Position numbers and translations under genes: made by a program
Shown here: piece after piece, positions 48,924-60,165 of the stretch
Layout of the letters: every line of letters starts with the position of its first letter
How positions within the stretch are numbered: the stretch's first letter is position 1
From: Buxus sempervirens
Taxonomy: Eukaryota > Streptophyta > Magnoliopsida > Buxales > Buxaceae
Reading direction: 5' to 3'
Length of the DNA stretch: 64,000 bases
Assembly (NCBI GenBank): GCA_947561395.2
Contig: OX387187.1
Coordinates: 28,873,829 to 28,937,828, forward strand
The notes under the pieces: generated by a model
The model's database searches: none
The model's input: only the letters and a program-made list of their open reading frames with translations
What the model was told of the DNA's origin: nothing

Positions 48924-49166
48924 CGCTCGAGCAGCCAATTAGCGCTCGAACGGCCTAATAACTCAGGTTTTTTCAGGGTTGGTCGCTTGAAAAATCACTC
49001 GAGCGACGATACGGGTGGTAGTTGTTCTGAGTTTTGATCACTTTCGGGTTTTTCAGAAAATAAACAACACAGGCGAGACGCCTGAAATACCGCTCGAGCG
49101 GCCTTCAAGTGTTCTCAAACCACACTCAAGACACATATGGGTGCTCGAGCGACGGTTCGAGCGGCC
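48924..49166 (-). repeat. Palindrome cluster in the Tekay-like LTR (CGCTCGAGCG)
   Basis: CGCTCGAGC(A)G near 48924, CGCTCGAACGGCC near 48943, GTCGCTTGA..CTCGAGCGAC 48982-49007, CGCTCGAGCG 49091-49100, and GCTCGAGC..GGTTCGAGCGG 49143-49164. All share one XhoI-like core. Confidence 0.8.
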
Positions 49167-49618
49167 TATCGCAAAACAAATTTTTCTGCAACTTCCGAAA
49201 AGTTGCATAAATCAAATAAAAATCAAAAACTCACAAACCAATGCATCAAAACCCTTCTAAATCATTCAGGAATACTTTATAAACATGTTAGAACAATTTC
49301 GAACAAATAAAACAACATATAACATGCAAACAAATCATCAAAACATGCAAATAGCCTCGTTCCTCGAATAATCCAAAATTTTGTTTATGAAATTTTAAAG
49401 GGACTACTTAACTGTTTTAGGAACTTAAACCTTCTCTAAAAGCACTAAAATATCACTCCAAAGAATGTCCAATCGATCACAGCAAGCCTCCATCCTTTTC
49501 TGGATCAAAAATCACATCTTTAGGAACCCCAAAAACATGTTCTTCCTCCAAAACAGAAACTTTCTTCTAGTTTGTTCTTACCTGGGTTTTCTGAACGAAA
49601 ATCTTCCTTGTCTCCTTC

Positions 49619-52072
49619 TGCAGACACCCCAAAATTGCCCTGGGAAAATGATGAATAATTGGCATAAATCATTCTTTCCTTTAAAACCAGCACAAAATTT
49701 GAGAATTAAGCATTTTTTCTTGTATCCGACAACTCAGGTCGGATACAAGCATATCCTTTTATATCCGACAGAAGTTGTCGAATACAAGCAGTTATTAATG
49801 TATCTGACGACATATGTCGGATACATATATGTGCTCTTGTATCCGACCTGATATGTCGGATACAAGCTTTTTGCTCAAAATTAGGGTTTTCCGAGAGTTT
49901 TCACTTTTTAACATCATATCCTTCATTAAAGGAGTGGAAATCTTGAAAATAGCCTTAGGGTTTAGGTTAGTGGACTCTAGACATCATTTTGTGTCTAGCA
50001 TAATGCAAACCCTAACCCTTGCCTTTGCCTATAAATAGGAGGCTCCTCCTCAAGCAAATGGCCAATAAGTTGGAGATTGAAGAGCTCCAAGTGAAGAAAG
50101 GAACTGCTGCCGCATTGCTTTCAAAAACCCAGGTAAGCCTAAATCCCTCTTTATTTTTCTGTCTTTACATTCTAGAGTTATTTCTTTTCTTCTACCCTTC
50201 TGTAGAATAAGGCCTACTCTTTGTGTATGCAAACCCTTCCTCTACTCAAAGTACCTCAAGACTCCCCCTAGCCGTAAAACGAGAAGGTGGGATCTAGGGA
50301 AACGAGACTAAGGATTGATCCTTAGTGTTAGAACCTTGTTGAAAAGCATTTTGATTCTATAAAAACCGTTTCATACTCACAGTACCCCAAGACTATCTCA
50401 AAGAACCATTAAACGAGGAGAGAGAACTAAGGGAAACGAGAATGGAATGGAACCCTAGGTCTTTTTAGAACCCCATTTGATTGATATGAATGCTACGTGT
50501 GGTTATATTTGAAGAAATGATTTTTACACATATACACATATTGCACTCGTTTTTCGTCGGAATCGGCTTGTATTTCGGATGTATTGCATTCATTGTGATA
50601 GACCTGAAATAAATAGCCCCTAGCATTTTTGGGATGTCTCTTATTGATTTCAAATGAGTTTATCTTGACTCTTGAAGACCTCTAGGTATAACCTCCCGGT
50701 TTTGGGCATTTTTGCTCACTTTTGGGGATTTTGGCATATTCTTTCCAATCGAAGAGAATGGTGAGCCAAACTTGTGCCATATTTCTTCCTAGAGGTTATT
50801 CAACACTTTTTCAAGTGATATTGATTTACATTGCACGGATCACACACATCCAATCACTGATTTGAATTGATTTTACTTAAAAGTTGCAAAAAGGGACAGC
50901 AACTGTACCCTAACTTCGAACACCCATAACTTCATCGTCCAGATGAATTTTGGAGTGATTCTAAAGCCATAGGAAAGGTGATGCTATCTAGTTTATGTCT
51001 GTAAAATTTCATTAATTTTTATGAAGTGGATGTTTTACACTACTCAGTCGAAGTTTATAGGTCAGTTCAGGCCAAATTGCGGAACCAGTCACTTTGACTG
51101 AGCGCCATGTGTTCGTATTAAGTTCGATTCAAGTGATTTTTGTTTCTGTATTTTCCTTCAGAAGTCTAATTTCATATCCAGTTGGTTTCATAATTTTTTG
51201 ACTCCATTTGTGTCGTGGGTAACAGATTTACTCAGAACTGCTCAACAACACATTTCTGGGTTAATCTGTGATCTTCGGGGCCTGTTCGGGAGGTCACCCA
51301 AGGCACATCCGGATGGATTTTTGTATGAGGCTAGTTTCATATGAAATATGGCCCTACATACTTAATTAATGCCAAATTTCAGGGATTTATATGGAGCCAA
51401 TGTTTCTAAATGAATTTCCAAAGTTGTCCACTTGTTACTTTTAACTATTTCCAGCAGCATATTTCAAAGGGGAATAACTCCTAGGATTTTAACCGAATTT
51501 GATTGAAAATTTGCATGAGTCTTCTATTTATCATAATCTTTCAAATGGATTTGGTTTGATTCAATTTAAATTGGATTTGAATGATTTCAAGACAAATGGC
51601 ACTATCTTTTACCGAATTTTCTGGATTTGACTCAACTTGGTTTTATTCAATTTTTGCTTTGATTTCCATCTAATGATGATATCCCAGAAGTGATACTTAC
51701 ATAAAAGAGGATCTGGAATTCATTGGATTTCTCATGTGGAAGTATCATACATTTGCTTAATCCTTTCACAAGCACTTTTGATTATTTTAGCAAGCCTTCG
51801 TTATTTTGAGCATGAACAACCTTTGGCAACCACCTTGTGTGGGTGAGTGGGGGTGCCAAACACCTTCCCCCGTTCATAATCTAATCCCCTTACCCATCCC
51901 TGAATTTTATTTTCATGTAGAGTTATTTTTACTCTAATTTTTGCCTTTTGCTCTTTTGATGATTTTTTGTGTCCATTCACACCTCAAAATTGGATGGTGG
52001 CGACTCTCCCATTTTCGTTGAGCCCGTGTGATGACGGAGGGAATCATCTCAGTGACTTTTCCATGTCTCACA
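49619..52072 (+). mobile_element. A-family solo LTR (copy A3), TSD CCTTC
   Basis: TGCAGACACCCC at 49619 to GTCTCACA at 52072, 2454 bp, with perfect CCTTC duplications (49614-49618, 52073-52077). It carries a 25/39 palindrome array at 49722-49863, TATA CTATAAATAGG at 50029-50039 and donor CCAG|GTAAGCC at about 50133. Confidence 0.95.
49722..49863 (+). repeat. Palindrome array of A3 (25 bp / 39 bp, 4 units)
   Basis: Units start at 49722, 49761, 49800 and 49839, exactly 39 bp apart. The first is GTATCCGAC-AACTCAG-GTCGGATAC. It lies about 165 bp upstream of the TATA box. Confidence 0.95.
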
Positions 52073-52581
52073 CCTTCTGAAAAAGCTGCTCCAACAGGTT
52101 GTTTAAGATTAGGGTTTGATCTTTACGTTGGAGAGTTGAAGAATAGAAGAAAATGAAGGAGAAGTGCGGCTGTTCACTTGTCAAACGTGAACAGTCGCAT
52201 GCACTATTAGGTTATTTTAATGATTCTTTTCCTATTACTAAATTACCCCTAATCATTTAAACCAAACACAATCAACCCATTAAAGCCTCAAACCAATCAG
52301 ATCTGGGTCAACCTCCACTCTATGAGGTTCGACCACCCCCTCTATTCATTCTTAATATTTTTATTTTTATTCATTACATCCTGCAGTAATAACCAAATCA
52401 TTATATTAAAGTTATACTTAATCTACAATCATGAACTCACCTTAGATAGGTTCCCCAATTTCCTCCGGTTCACCTTGGACTCCTTCGGGTTGAACCAATG
52501 TCTCATCTCCTGCATATTATTAACCCAATTAGTCTATTTAATAATTATCATTATTTTATTAATAAAATCTGGGATTTTACA

Positions 52582-52750
52582 TCTGCCAATTTTAAAAACT
52601 GCTGTTGCGAGTTACAATATGAAACTCCAACCTTTGATAGCAACTCTCCTTTCTCTTCCGAGTTACACCTACTTCCATTGTAAGTTTGAAAACTCACACT
52701 TCCTTTATGGCAAATGTTTGACAAATTATGTCTTCTAATAATCTTCAAGA
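52582..52750. other. Short anonymous segment
   Basis: Between the Tekay-like LTR end and the copia LTR. No feature supported. Confidence 0.3.
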
Positions 52751-53861
52751 TGTGCAGATTAAATAATGAAAATTCAGTGAATTTAGTAAAGAAGAAGAAG
52801 ACGATGCTGCCACACAGCTACCACGCCGCTGGTAGCTCAAGGAAATGAAAGATTGTCTAAATAAAGCATCTCTTGTGAAGGCACTTGCGAGGAACAACGC
52901 CGCTGCCACTCCGCTGGCAGCGCATAAGTGAAACAGTGCTTTGAAAGTAAGGCACGTGCACTAGCGTCATAAGGTGACGCCGACACGCCGCTGGTAGCGC
53001 AGAGCGAGATTGAAGATTCTATGATCAGCTGTGCACATGCAGCGTTCTCTCCCGCTAGCAGTTCGCTGGCAGCGCGCCCTTAACTGATTCAACTTGTTCT
53101 GAGTGGGACTTGAGTTCGCTTCCAGCCGTCTACCCCGATCGCTCCATGACGCCACCAGCGCTCGACGCGATCTGAGTTTTCTCCTTTAAATAGACGTACT
53201 GTAATTTTTAGAAATGACTTTTTTCTTTTGATCAATTTGATTTCGGATCTTGAGGTGTTTGAGATTCGATCAATTATTCTTTAGAGAGTCGGTGATCGAG
53301 TGAGGGGGAGATCTGAGATAGATCGCCCGGAATTGAAGGTTGAGGATTCTTCTTCAATTCGGAACTTCACCTGATCGTGTGATCGCCTGGATTGGTGATC
53401 GACTTTGTTTGATGCATAGGTGGATTCCTACTGCATTGGATCGTCTCAGTTGACTCTGAGGTGATTGTTGCGATCTGGATTAATCGTGTTCTGCAACTTG
53501 TGGATTCAAGTTGTGTTGCAGTTCGTGGATTCGAACTGTGGATCACTGGTGAGTGATTGGTTGCGATCTGGATTGATCGTGTTCTGCAGCTTGTGGATTC
53601 AAGCTGTGTAGCAGTTCGTGGATTCGATCTGTGGATTGCTGTTGAGTGAGTTCAATTGTAAAGGTTAAGTGTGTGCTCCTTTGTAATTGTCTTTTCATTC
53701 AATAGTGGAAATTCGAAGGGTTAGTCGCCTCATATAGACTCGAGGTTTTTCCTGGATCTAGATTCAGGTTTCCTCGTATAATTCTCTGTGTGTATGTTTC
53801 CGCATTGTTAAATTCTTAATTGTTGTAGATCGTGGACCTATAGAGTAGTCCTCTACTCTTT
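52750..53861 (+). mobile_element. 5' LTR of a SIRE-like copia fossil
   Basis: The right end is fixed by the primer-binding site; the left end is approximate. A palindrome cluster lies at 52816-53074, a TATA-like TTTAAATAG near 53184, and a repeated GTTGCGATCTGGATT/GTGTTCTGCA segment at 53465-53640. Confidence 0.7.
52816..53074 (+). repeat. Palindrome cluster in the copia LTR (CGCTGG core)
   Basis: Four 22-bp units start at 52816, 52901, 52978 and 53053. The first two are perfect: AGCTACCA-CGCCGC-TGGTAGCT and CGCTGCCA-CTCCGC-TGGCAGCG. The block lies 110-370 bp upstream of the TATA-like site, the same position as the arrays in Ty3-type LTRs. Confidence 0.85.
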
Positions 53862-53863
53862 CA

Positions 53864-53879
53864 ATTGGTATCGGAGCCT
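53864..53879 (+). other. Primer-binding site, tRNA-Met-like
   Basis: TGGTATCGGAGCC follows the LTR end closely and differs from the usual TGGTATCAGAGCC by one base. It is typical of Ty1/copia elements. Confidence 0.85.
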
Positions 53880-54004
53880 ATTCACTTTGAATTGCTATAC
53901 AAAGTGTGATCTAGATCTATAGCATGGACTTTGGAAAATAAGGAGGATCTGCCTCTAGACCTCCATTATTTGAAGGTAACAATTATTCTTACTGGAAAGC
54001 AAGA

Positions 54005-56300
54005 ATGAGAGCTTACCTGAAATCTATCGATGAGCGTGTCTGGCTCTCGGTATGTAATGGTTATCATCCACCTGAGATCACAACAGAAGGAGGTGTTGTG
54101 ATCCCTAAACCTCATGATCAGTGGACTAAAGCTGAATCTGATCTATGTGGATGGAACAACAAGGCAATGAATGCCTTATTTTGTGCTGTGAGTGTTGAGG
54201 AATTCAGGAGAATTTCCTCATGTGAAGTCGGTAAGGAAGCTTGGGACATTCTTGAGGTCACTCATGAAGGAACCTCAGCTGTCAAGCTGTCCAGACTTCA
54301 AAGACTTACTACATCTTTCGAAACTCTATATATGAAAGATGATGAGTCTTTTGATGAGTTTTATGCTAAACTCTCAAATATTGTTAATTCGAGTTTTAAT
54401 CTTGGAGAAAAGATCTCTACATCTAAGGTTGTTAGAAAAATCTTGAGATCTTTGCCTGAAAAATTCAGACCTAAAGTTACTGCCATACAAGAGGCAAAAG
54501 ATGTAGATACCATGAGAATTGAAGATCTGGTAGGATCTTTACAGACTTATGAGCTAGATTTGAATATTCCTAAAAGGAGTAAAGGAATAGCTCTAAAATC
54601 TGTAAATACTGAAGAATCAGATAATTCTGATGTAGATATGGATGAACTTGTTCTCTTAGCTAAAAAGTTTAAGAGAATGTTTAAAAAGAGACAATCTAAT
54701 CCTTCATCATCCATGGACAGATCTAATAGGAGATCTTATAAGAAAATTTCTGATCTAAGAAAGGAGAAGAAATTTTCTCAGAATGATGAAGTTCAATGTT
54801 ACAAATGTAGAGGATTTGGACATGTTGCCTCTGATTGTCCCTCAAAGGATAAAAAGAAAAAGACAAATTATCAGGTTACTTGGGATGACAGTAATACTGA
54901 TAATTCTTCTCAATCTGATGTTGATATTTCTGCTAATTTTACTGCTTTCAATTCCTTTTACTCATCTTCTTCTGGTAGTTCAATCTCTGGAATTGCAGGA
55001 GATAATAAAGAGACTTTATCAGATGATGAAGAAGAATTACAAGAAGCCTACAATCAGCTCTATAAGGAATTCAATAGAGCTCAGAAGAAAGTCAAGAAAC
55101 TGAGTAAAAAATTGAAGGAATCAGAAACAGAGAAAAATAAAGCTCTTGCAGAAATAGATTCAATAAACAAGAAGTTACTTGAAAGACATACCAAAGAAAA
55201 TTCTCTGGTAACTTCTTTAACTGAAAAAACTGAAAAATTAAAAGAAAAGGAAGCTCAGATTTCTGCACTTCAAGGTAAAGTGATTGAACTTGAGAAAGTT
55301 TCAAATTCAATTAAATCTAATGCTTCAAATTCTTCTGCAGGAAACCATCAAATTGATGAGGAATCAACTTCAAAGGAAGTTCCTGAAAGCTCAAATGCTG
55401 CTGAAAAGAGAATGAGTGTAAGCAATCAAAATAAGGAATCTTCACAGAAAATTTCTGCTGGAGAAGTAAGACCAACAGGTAAATCTTCAACATCTGAAAA
55501 ATCTAAATCTGTACAGTTTAGAAATACTGTCAAATCTGGAAATGTTGATTTTTCTGAATATAGGTTCATACCTGTGTGCCATCACTGCAATAAAAAGGGT
55601 CATATAAGACCAAAGTGTTATATTTTGCATAGTTTTCCTGAGGGATATTTTGATAATAAGAGGAAAGTAAATCAAAGTCAGTCCCTGGATTTACATAACA
55701 GATTTGATTCCCTGTTAAAATTGACTGAAACATTAAATAAGGAAGTCACAAATCTGTCAAAGAAACTTCCTTCAAAATCTCAAGTAGTTGATGAAGGTAC
55801 TTCTCAGAAAACTCCTGAAAAACAGATTTGGGTTAGAAAAGATTCCTTAGTTGCTAATGTGGTTCATATAGCTTTGAAAGCTCATTATGTCAACATGTGG
55901 TACTTGGACAGTGGTTGTTCAAGACATATGTGTGGACATAGGTCTATGTTTAGTACCTTTGAAGAATACTTTGGTGGAAGTGTTACATTTGGTGATGGAA
56001 GCACTTCTCAAGTTAAAGGTAAAGGAACTGTAACTGGTCCTAATGGAGTTTGTCTAAAAAATGTTTTATTTGTATCTGGTTTAAAGGCAAACTTAATCAA
56101 TATTAGCCAGTTATGTGATTCAAGGTTGTTTGTCAATTTTACCAGAAAAGAATGTAAAATTTTGGATAATTCTGGTAGAACTGTTCTTATAGGTAAAAGA
56201 ACAAGTGACAATTGTTATGGAATCATTGGAAACAATAAAAAATCTGTTGTAATGGAATCTATTAATGTGTTAATAGATGATGAAGGAACTGACTGTGCAG
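54005..56300 (+). mobile_element. Ty1/copia (SIRE-like) Gag-protease region (fossil)
   Basis: A long readable frame with copia Gag (UBN2-type; LRSLPEKFRPKVTAIQEAKD), a zinc knuckle CYKCRGFGHVASDC near residue 266, a long coiled-coil-rich stretch (about 340-450), a second knuckle CHHCNKKGHIRPKC near residue 524, and a protease active-site block WYLDSGCSRHMCGH near residue 635. Two knuckles separated by a coiled coil suit the SIRE/Maximus lineage. Integrase and RT are absent: the element is cut off near 56300 by an A-family fragment. The last 68 residues of the open frame come from that fragment. Confidence 0.88.
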
Positions 56301-56309
56301 TCAAGGCAT

Positions 56310-56414
56310 GTCTGCATACCATACGCGGTTTTGTCCGAACCACATACCATATGCGGTTTTGTCCGAACCGCATACCATATGCGGTTTTGTCCAAACCGCA
56401 TACCATATGCTGTT
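56310..56414 (-). repeat. Palindrome array of A6 (ACCGCA type, 21 bp / 28 bp)
   Basis: Units start at 56310, 56338, 56366 and 56394, exactly 28 bp apart. The third is AACCGCATA-CCA-TATGCGGTT. The core is like that of A2 but cleaner. Confidence 0.9.
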
Positions 56415-56478
56415 TTGTCCAAAATGGCCTATCTACACAGATTCTACATAGCCTTGACCCTTACCTGCATAGGCAATA

Positions 56479-56560
56479 CTTATTTACATGTAATATCCTT
56501 TAAGTAAATGTCCTTGTATTTTTTAATCTCCATTTACTTAAGATATTACATGTAAATAAG
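56479..56560. repeat. Long hairpin, about 30-bp stem, 20-nt loop
   Basis: The left arm 56479-56510 and right arm 56531-56560 are complementary except for a 2-nt bulge (CTTATTTACATGTAATATC..TAAGTAAATG). It is AT-rich, unlike the CpG-bearing arrays. Confidence 0.9.
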
Positions 56561-57000
56561 CAAACACCCCCCATTTGAATCCATTAAAAATAGTTCCAAA
56601 CCCAAATTCCAAGTGTATAAAAAGTCAACTTTCCAGTTCAAGGCTAAATTCCGATTTTTCAGGTCCGGTAAAAGATTCAACATGTTAATACTAAGGTATT
56701 TTTCAAGATTTAAAGGCTCAAAAAATTCATTTATGCAATAACATTGCTAAAAACCTGATTACCGAGAAACATTTTCTTGAAATCTTGTCTAAAAAATATT
56801 TCATTTTTTGGGGTTAAAAGTTAACAAAATTCAACCAAAAAATTTTGACTTTGCGTAAAAGATTGAATTTGGGCCTTTTCCTTTGTGGTTTTGGATTTAC
56901 ATCAGTTAAGGATCTCAAACCCAATGCTAATTGTGAATTCCAATAAAATATTTCTCTCCTTCAAGATTTATAAAAAAATCGTGCAATTTTGGAGTGTACA

Positions 57001-57324
57001 CAAGTACATGTCACATTTTGTATTAATTGTGATGGGATTTGTAGTTCGGTCTAACCATGCCATTTAAGTATGTCCTTTGAGTAGCTAGCTGTTCTTTTTT
57101 CGTTTAAATGTATCTTTTGTTCGCTTGTCAGGAACCTCGTTTTTCTTGTTTTGCGAGGAAGAACGTATTCTTATCATGCAGTTTGAAAGTTAGACATTCG
57201 TCCATTTCTTAATGTCGCTATACATTTATGTTGCAGAAGATTTCATACTCTACGGTTTGAAAATGAGACAATCGAGTGGTTGTAATGGTTCGAATGCGTT
57301 TTCTGCTTTACTTGACTTACATTT
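57001..57324. other. Anonymous segment left of T6
   Basis: No gene, RNA or repeat recognised in about 320 bp. Confidence 0.4.
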
Positions 57325-57769
57325 TGTAAGCACCTCATTTTTGCGCTCCCGAAAAAGCCGGAAATGCAAAACCCGGCTAAAAAGTCAAACCCCAAGAGGT
57401 GAAAATTTGACTTTTTGATCCAGGGATAATTGGCCACCTTGCTTTATCTCAATGGATAGAGAATCCCGACATGAGTCCAACGCAACTGAGTTTGCTGGAA
57501 TCGGAGTCCAGATGAAGGATCTATGAGTCGGTCAAACTTAAAGGAGAGCCGAAAGTTGACTTTTCCTCGAACCCCGTGCCAAGTGCTTAGCCCTATGTCA
57601 TTGGATAGAGGGCTCCGATACGAGTCTAACGCAACTGAGTTTGCTCAAATCGGAGTTCGGATGAAGGAGATGTAAGCAGTTGAAATTCTAGGGCAGCGTG
57701 TCGGAAAGCTGCACACGTGGCAAAAGTCTACACACGTGGCAAGCAGCAGAGCAAAAAGGTCTCAGGGAT

Positions 57770-58020
57770 TAAATCTGTAATTACCCAAATCAATGAAAAG
57801 TATCTCAAGGGTAAAGCTGCAGATATCTAAGGGTATCAGGGACTAGATCCATAAGTATCAAAACTTGAGAAAATATCCCAGGGACCAATCTGTAAATATC
57901 CAAAAGTATCAGGGACTAAATCTGTAAATATAAAAAGTATCAAGGACTAAATCTGTAAATGTCCAAAGGTATCAGAGACTAAATCTGTAAAAATCCAAAG
58001 TTCCAGGGACCAATCCACAA
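57770..58020 (+). repeat. Short tandem repeat in T6 (about 30-45 bp unit)
   Basis: Variants of CAGGGACTAAATCTGTAAATA recur about eight times. Related text, one to three copies, occurs in the same place in T1, T3, T4 and T7 (minus-strand TTTAGTCCCTGGGATAT). Confidence 0.85.
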
Positions 58021-58034
58021 ATACCAAGATTTGC

Positions 58035-58235
58035 TCATGATTGATGTCTCCCATGGGCATGCATGGGCATCATCCATGCATGCAATCTCTCTCTCTCTCT
58101 CTCTCTACCACATGGGCATGCATCTCTCTTTCTCTCTCCCACATGGGCATACATCATCATCTATGCATGCAACACACACACTCTCTCTCTCTCCCATGAT
58201 GGTTGTCCCCCATGCATGCATGCACATTCACATGA
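58035..58235 (+). repeat. P1 region of T6: CATGGGCATG palindromes and (CT)n
   Basis: CCCATGGGCATGCATGGGCAT, ATGCATGC and CCACATGGGCATGCAT repeats alternate with CT microsatellites (about 58086-58107 and 58180-58193). The same CATG plus GA/CT mixture occupies P1 of T3. Confidence 0.8.
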
Positions 58236-59575
58236 CCACATGATAAAAGCCCTCCCAATCCCATACGTAGCAAGGCTCTCTCATTTGGGGTTGCTGGATT
58301 TTTTCTTCTCCAAGAGCTCCCACCTCTCTCCCAACTCATCTCTCCCAAGCTCTCTTGATCTCCCTCTCCCATCTCTCACAAGCTCTCTCCACCACTTCAT
58401 CCCTTCTTCTCCCCCATTCTCACTCAAGCAAGGAGGAAGAACTTGCTGGTGGTGCTTCAAGGTTGCTACTCCAGCAGCTGTCCACGTCCAAAGAAAGGTG
58501 AAGCACACCCCAAAACAGTTTTGCAAGCCTAAGGTGAGCTCCCTTAGATCATTTTCTTTAACATAGGTAAATATGGATTCATTTGAAGCATGAAGGATTT
58601 TAATCACATTATGGGATTTCTGGTATGAGTAGTGTGCGCGCGTGGGAAACGCGGCACGGGGTGATTCGGAGTCGCCACCGCCTGATGGGGTGCAGGCGGA
58701 CACCTGGGTGCCTAATTTTGCCTATTAGGGCTTTTTGGTCTGCGGCTTGAGATTCTAAGTCTGTTCTCGGTTGTGGTTCGGGGAAGTCCGTAGACACCCC
58801 GGTCCACCCCGTCGGATGACGGGTCCCGTGGGTTCCCTATCTTGAGTCAGCTTTGTCTATTTTGGTTATCTCCCGATTCCTAATCTCGCATGCGATTTGG
58901 TTAAGTCTGGGTGGGACCACCTGAATGGTGTGGGTCCCTTTAGTAGATTTTATCTTGGTTTATCCTTAAGTGATCTGGGTCGGTTTGGGTGGGCCCCATT
59001 GGAAGGCCCAACCGGTGTCCTGGATGGGCTTGAGTTGGCCCATGTACCCTTGGTGGGCCTCAGTCTAACCCTAGGAGGCCCTGTGGGCTTTGGTTAGTGA
59101 GTTGGTTTTATTAAGGTTTAAGTTTGCAATTTAAATGTCTTCCATGCAAAAGGTGGGCCGGATTGGTTGGTGGGCCCCTCTGGTGGGCTCACATGGTGAC
59201 CAAATAATTTTGGTTTATCTTATTTAATTTCGCCAAAGTGGGCTGGTCACTGGGCTTGGGGCCCGTGGTCCAGGTTTTGGGCTTGAAAGCCCAAGTTACC
59301 GGAAGTTAGGGTTTGCACCCTTCCTTGGTTCGATTGGCGGGCTTTGGCGGGCCCGACAGGCCCTAGCCCTTGGTCTCGGCCAAACCACGCAGTTTATGCC
59401 TTAATCCACACATCCAGGCTTGGGTGGGCCGCATTGGCTTTGGCCCATCCGGTTCAAATAAGTTGATTTTACTTAAGTGGTTTAATTGCATGCTTTTGGG
59501 TTTATTGGGCTTGGTGGGCCCCGTTGGAAGGCCCACGGGTGTTCCGAGTTGGACCGGCGGCCCAAGTCCCACATT

Positions 59576-59600
59576 GGGTTTCCGGGTGACCCGGAAACCC
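59576..59600. repeat. Fixed hairpin of T LTRs, variant CCGGG
   Basis: Perfect palindrome GGGTTTCCGGGT-G-ACCCGGAAACCC in T7. Confidence 0.95.
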
Positions 59601-59910
59601 TATTGGTTTATTCGGTTCGGAAATAGCATTCACATCTAGCAATAATCACAAAAAAACACAAGATGGACACTCTGTCAGAAAAAAAAAACCGGCTCATTGT
59701 GCTGGGTCCAAGGGGAGGTACCCGGGGGCCCCGTGGGCGAAGCGAAGCGGAGCCCACGGGGTGGGGTACCTCCCCGTACCAAGGCACGAGTTGGATGCGC
59801 AGCGAACCAAGGGGTGGGGGGTGCGGGGGGCAAAGCCCCCCGCGGTATGGTAAGGGGTATTTTTGGAATTTTCAAAAAAAATAACAATTCGGCCTGTTTT
59901 GGACCTGGCG

Positions 59911-60165
59911 CTCACCTCCTGAGGTGGGCGCCAGGTGGGCGCCAGAATCCGGGCGAAAATTTGACCTAGCGCTCACCCGATACCAGGTGAGCGCGAGCTG
60001 GGCGGGAGGTGAGCGCGAGATGGGCGCGAGAAGAGCGCCAGAATTTCGCTTGGTTTTAGGTGGGCGCGAGCTGAGCGCCAGGTGGGCGCCAGCTCGGCGG
60101 GAAGTGGGCTGAAAGGGGCGCCCACCTCCTAGGTGAGCGCCAGGTGGGCGCCAGGTGGGCGGCAG
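59911..60165 (-). repeat. Palindrome array P2 of T7 (GGTGGGCGCC)
   Basis: A very GC-rich run of GGTGGGCGCC and GGTGAGCGC units in both orientations, for example TGGCGCTCACCTC-C-TGAGGTGGGCGCCA. The same core is in P1 of this LTR. Period is irregular. Confidence 0.85.

Larger units (their letters stand above)
44989..52581 (-). mobile_element. 5' LTR of the Tekay/Del-like fossil, split by two A LTRs
   Basis: On the minus strand it starts TGTAAAATCCCAGATTTT at 52581 and ends GGGGCGTTACA at 44989, just before the primer-binding site. Copies A2 (45887-48489) and A3 (49619-52072) are inserted in it; without them it is about 2.5 kb. It carries a CGCTCGAGCG-based palindrome cluster at 48924-49166. 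Confidence 0.85.
56300..57000 (-). mobile_element. A-family LTR fragment (copy A6)
   Basis: On the minus strand it begins TGTACACTCCAAAATTGCAC at 57000 and runs to a palindrome array at 56310-56414, where it is cut. A strong hairpin lies at 56479-56560. Only the head of the LTR is present. Confidence 0.7.

Noticed and set aside
58063-58703. ORFs of 140-167 residues on both strands
   Set aside because: They span the CT microsatellite, leader and the T7 junction of LTR T6; not conserved in other T copies.
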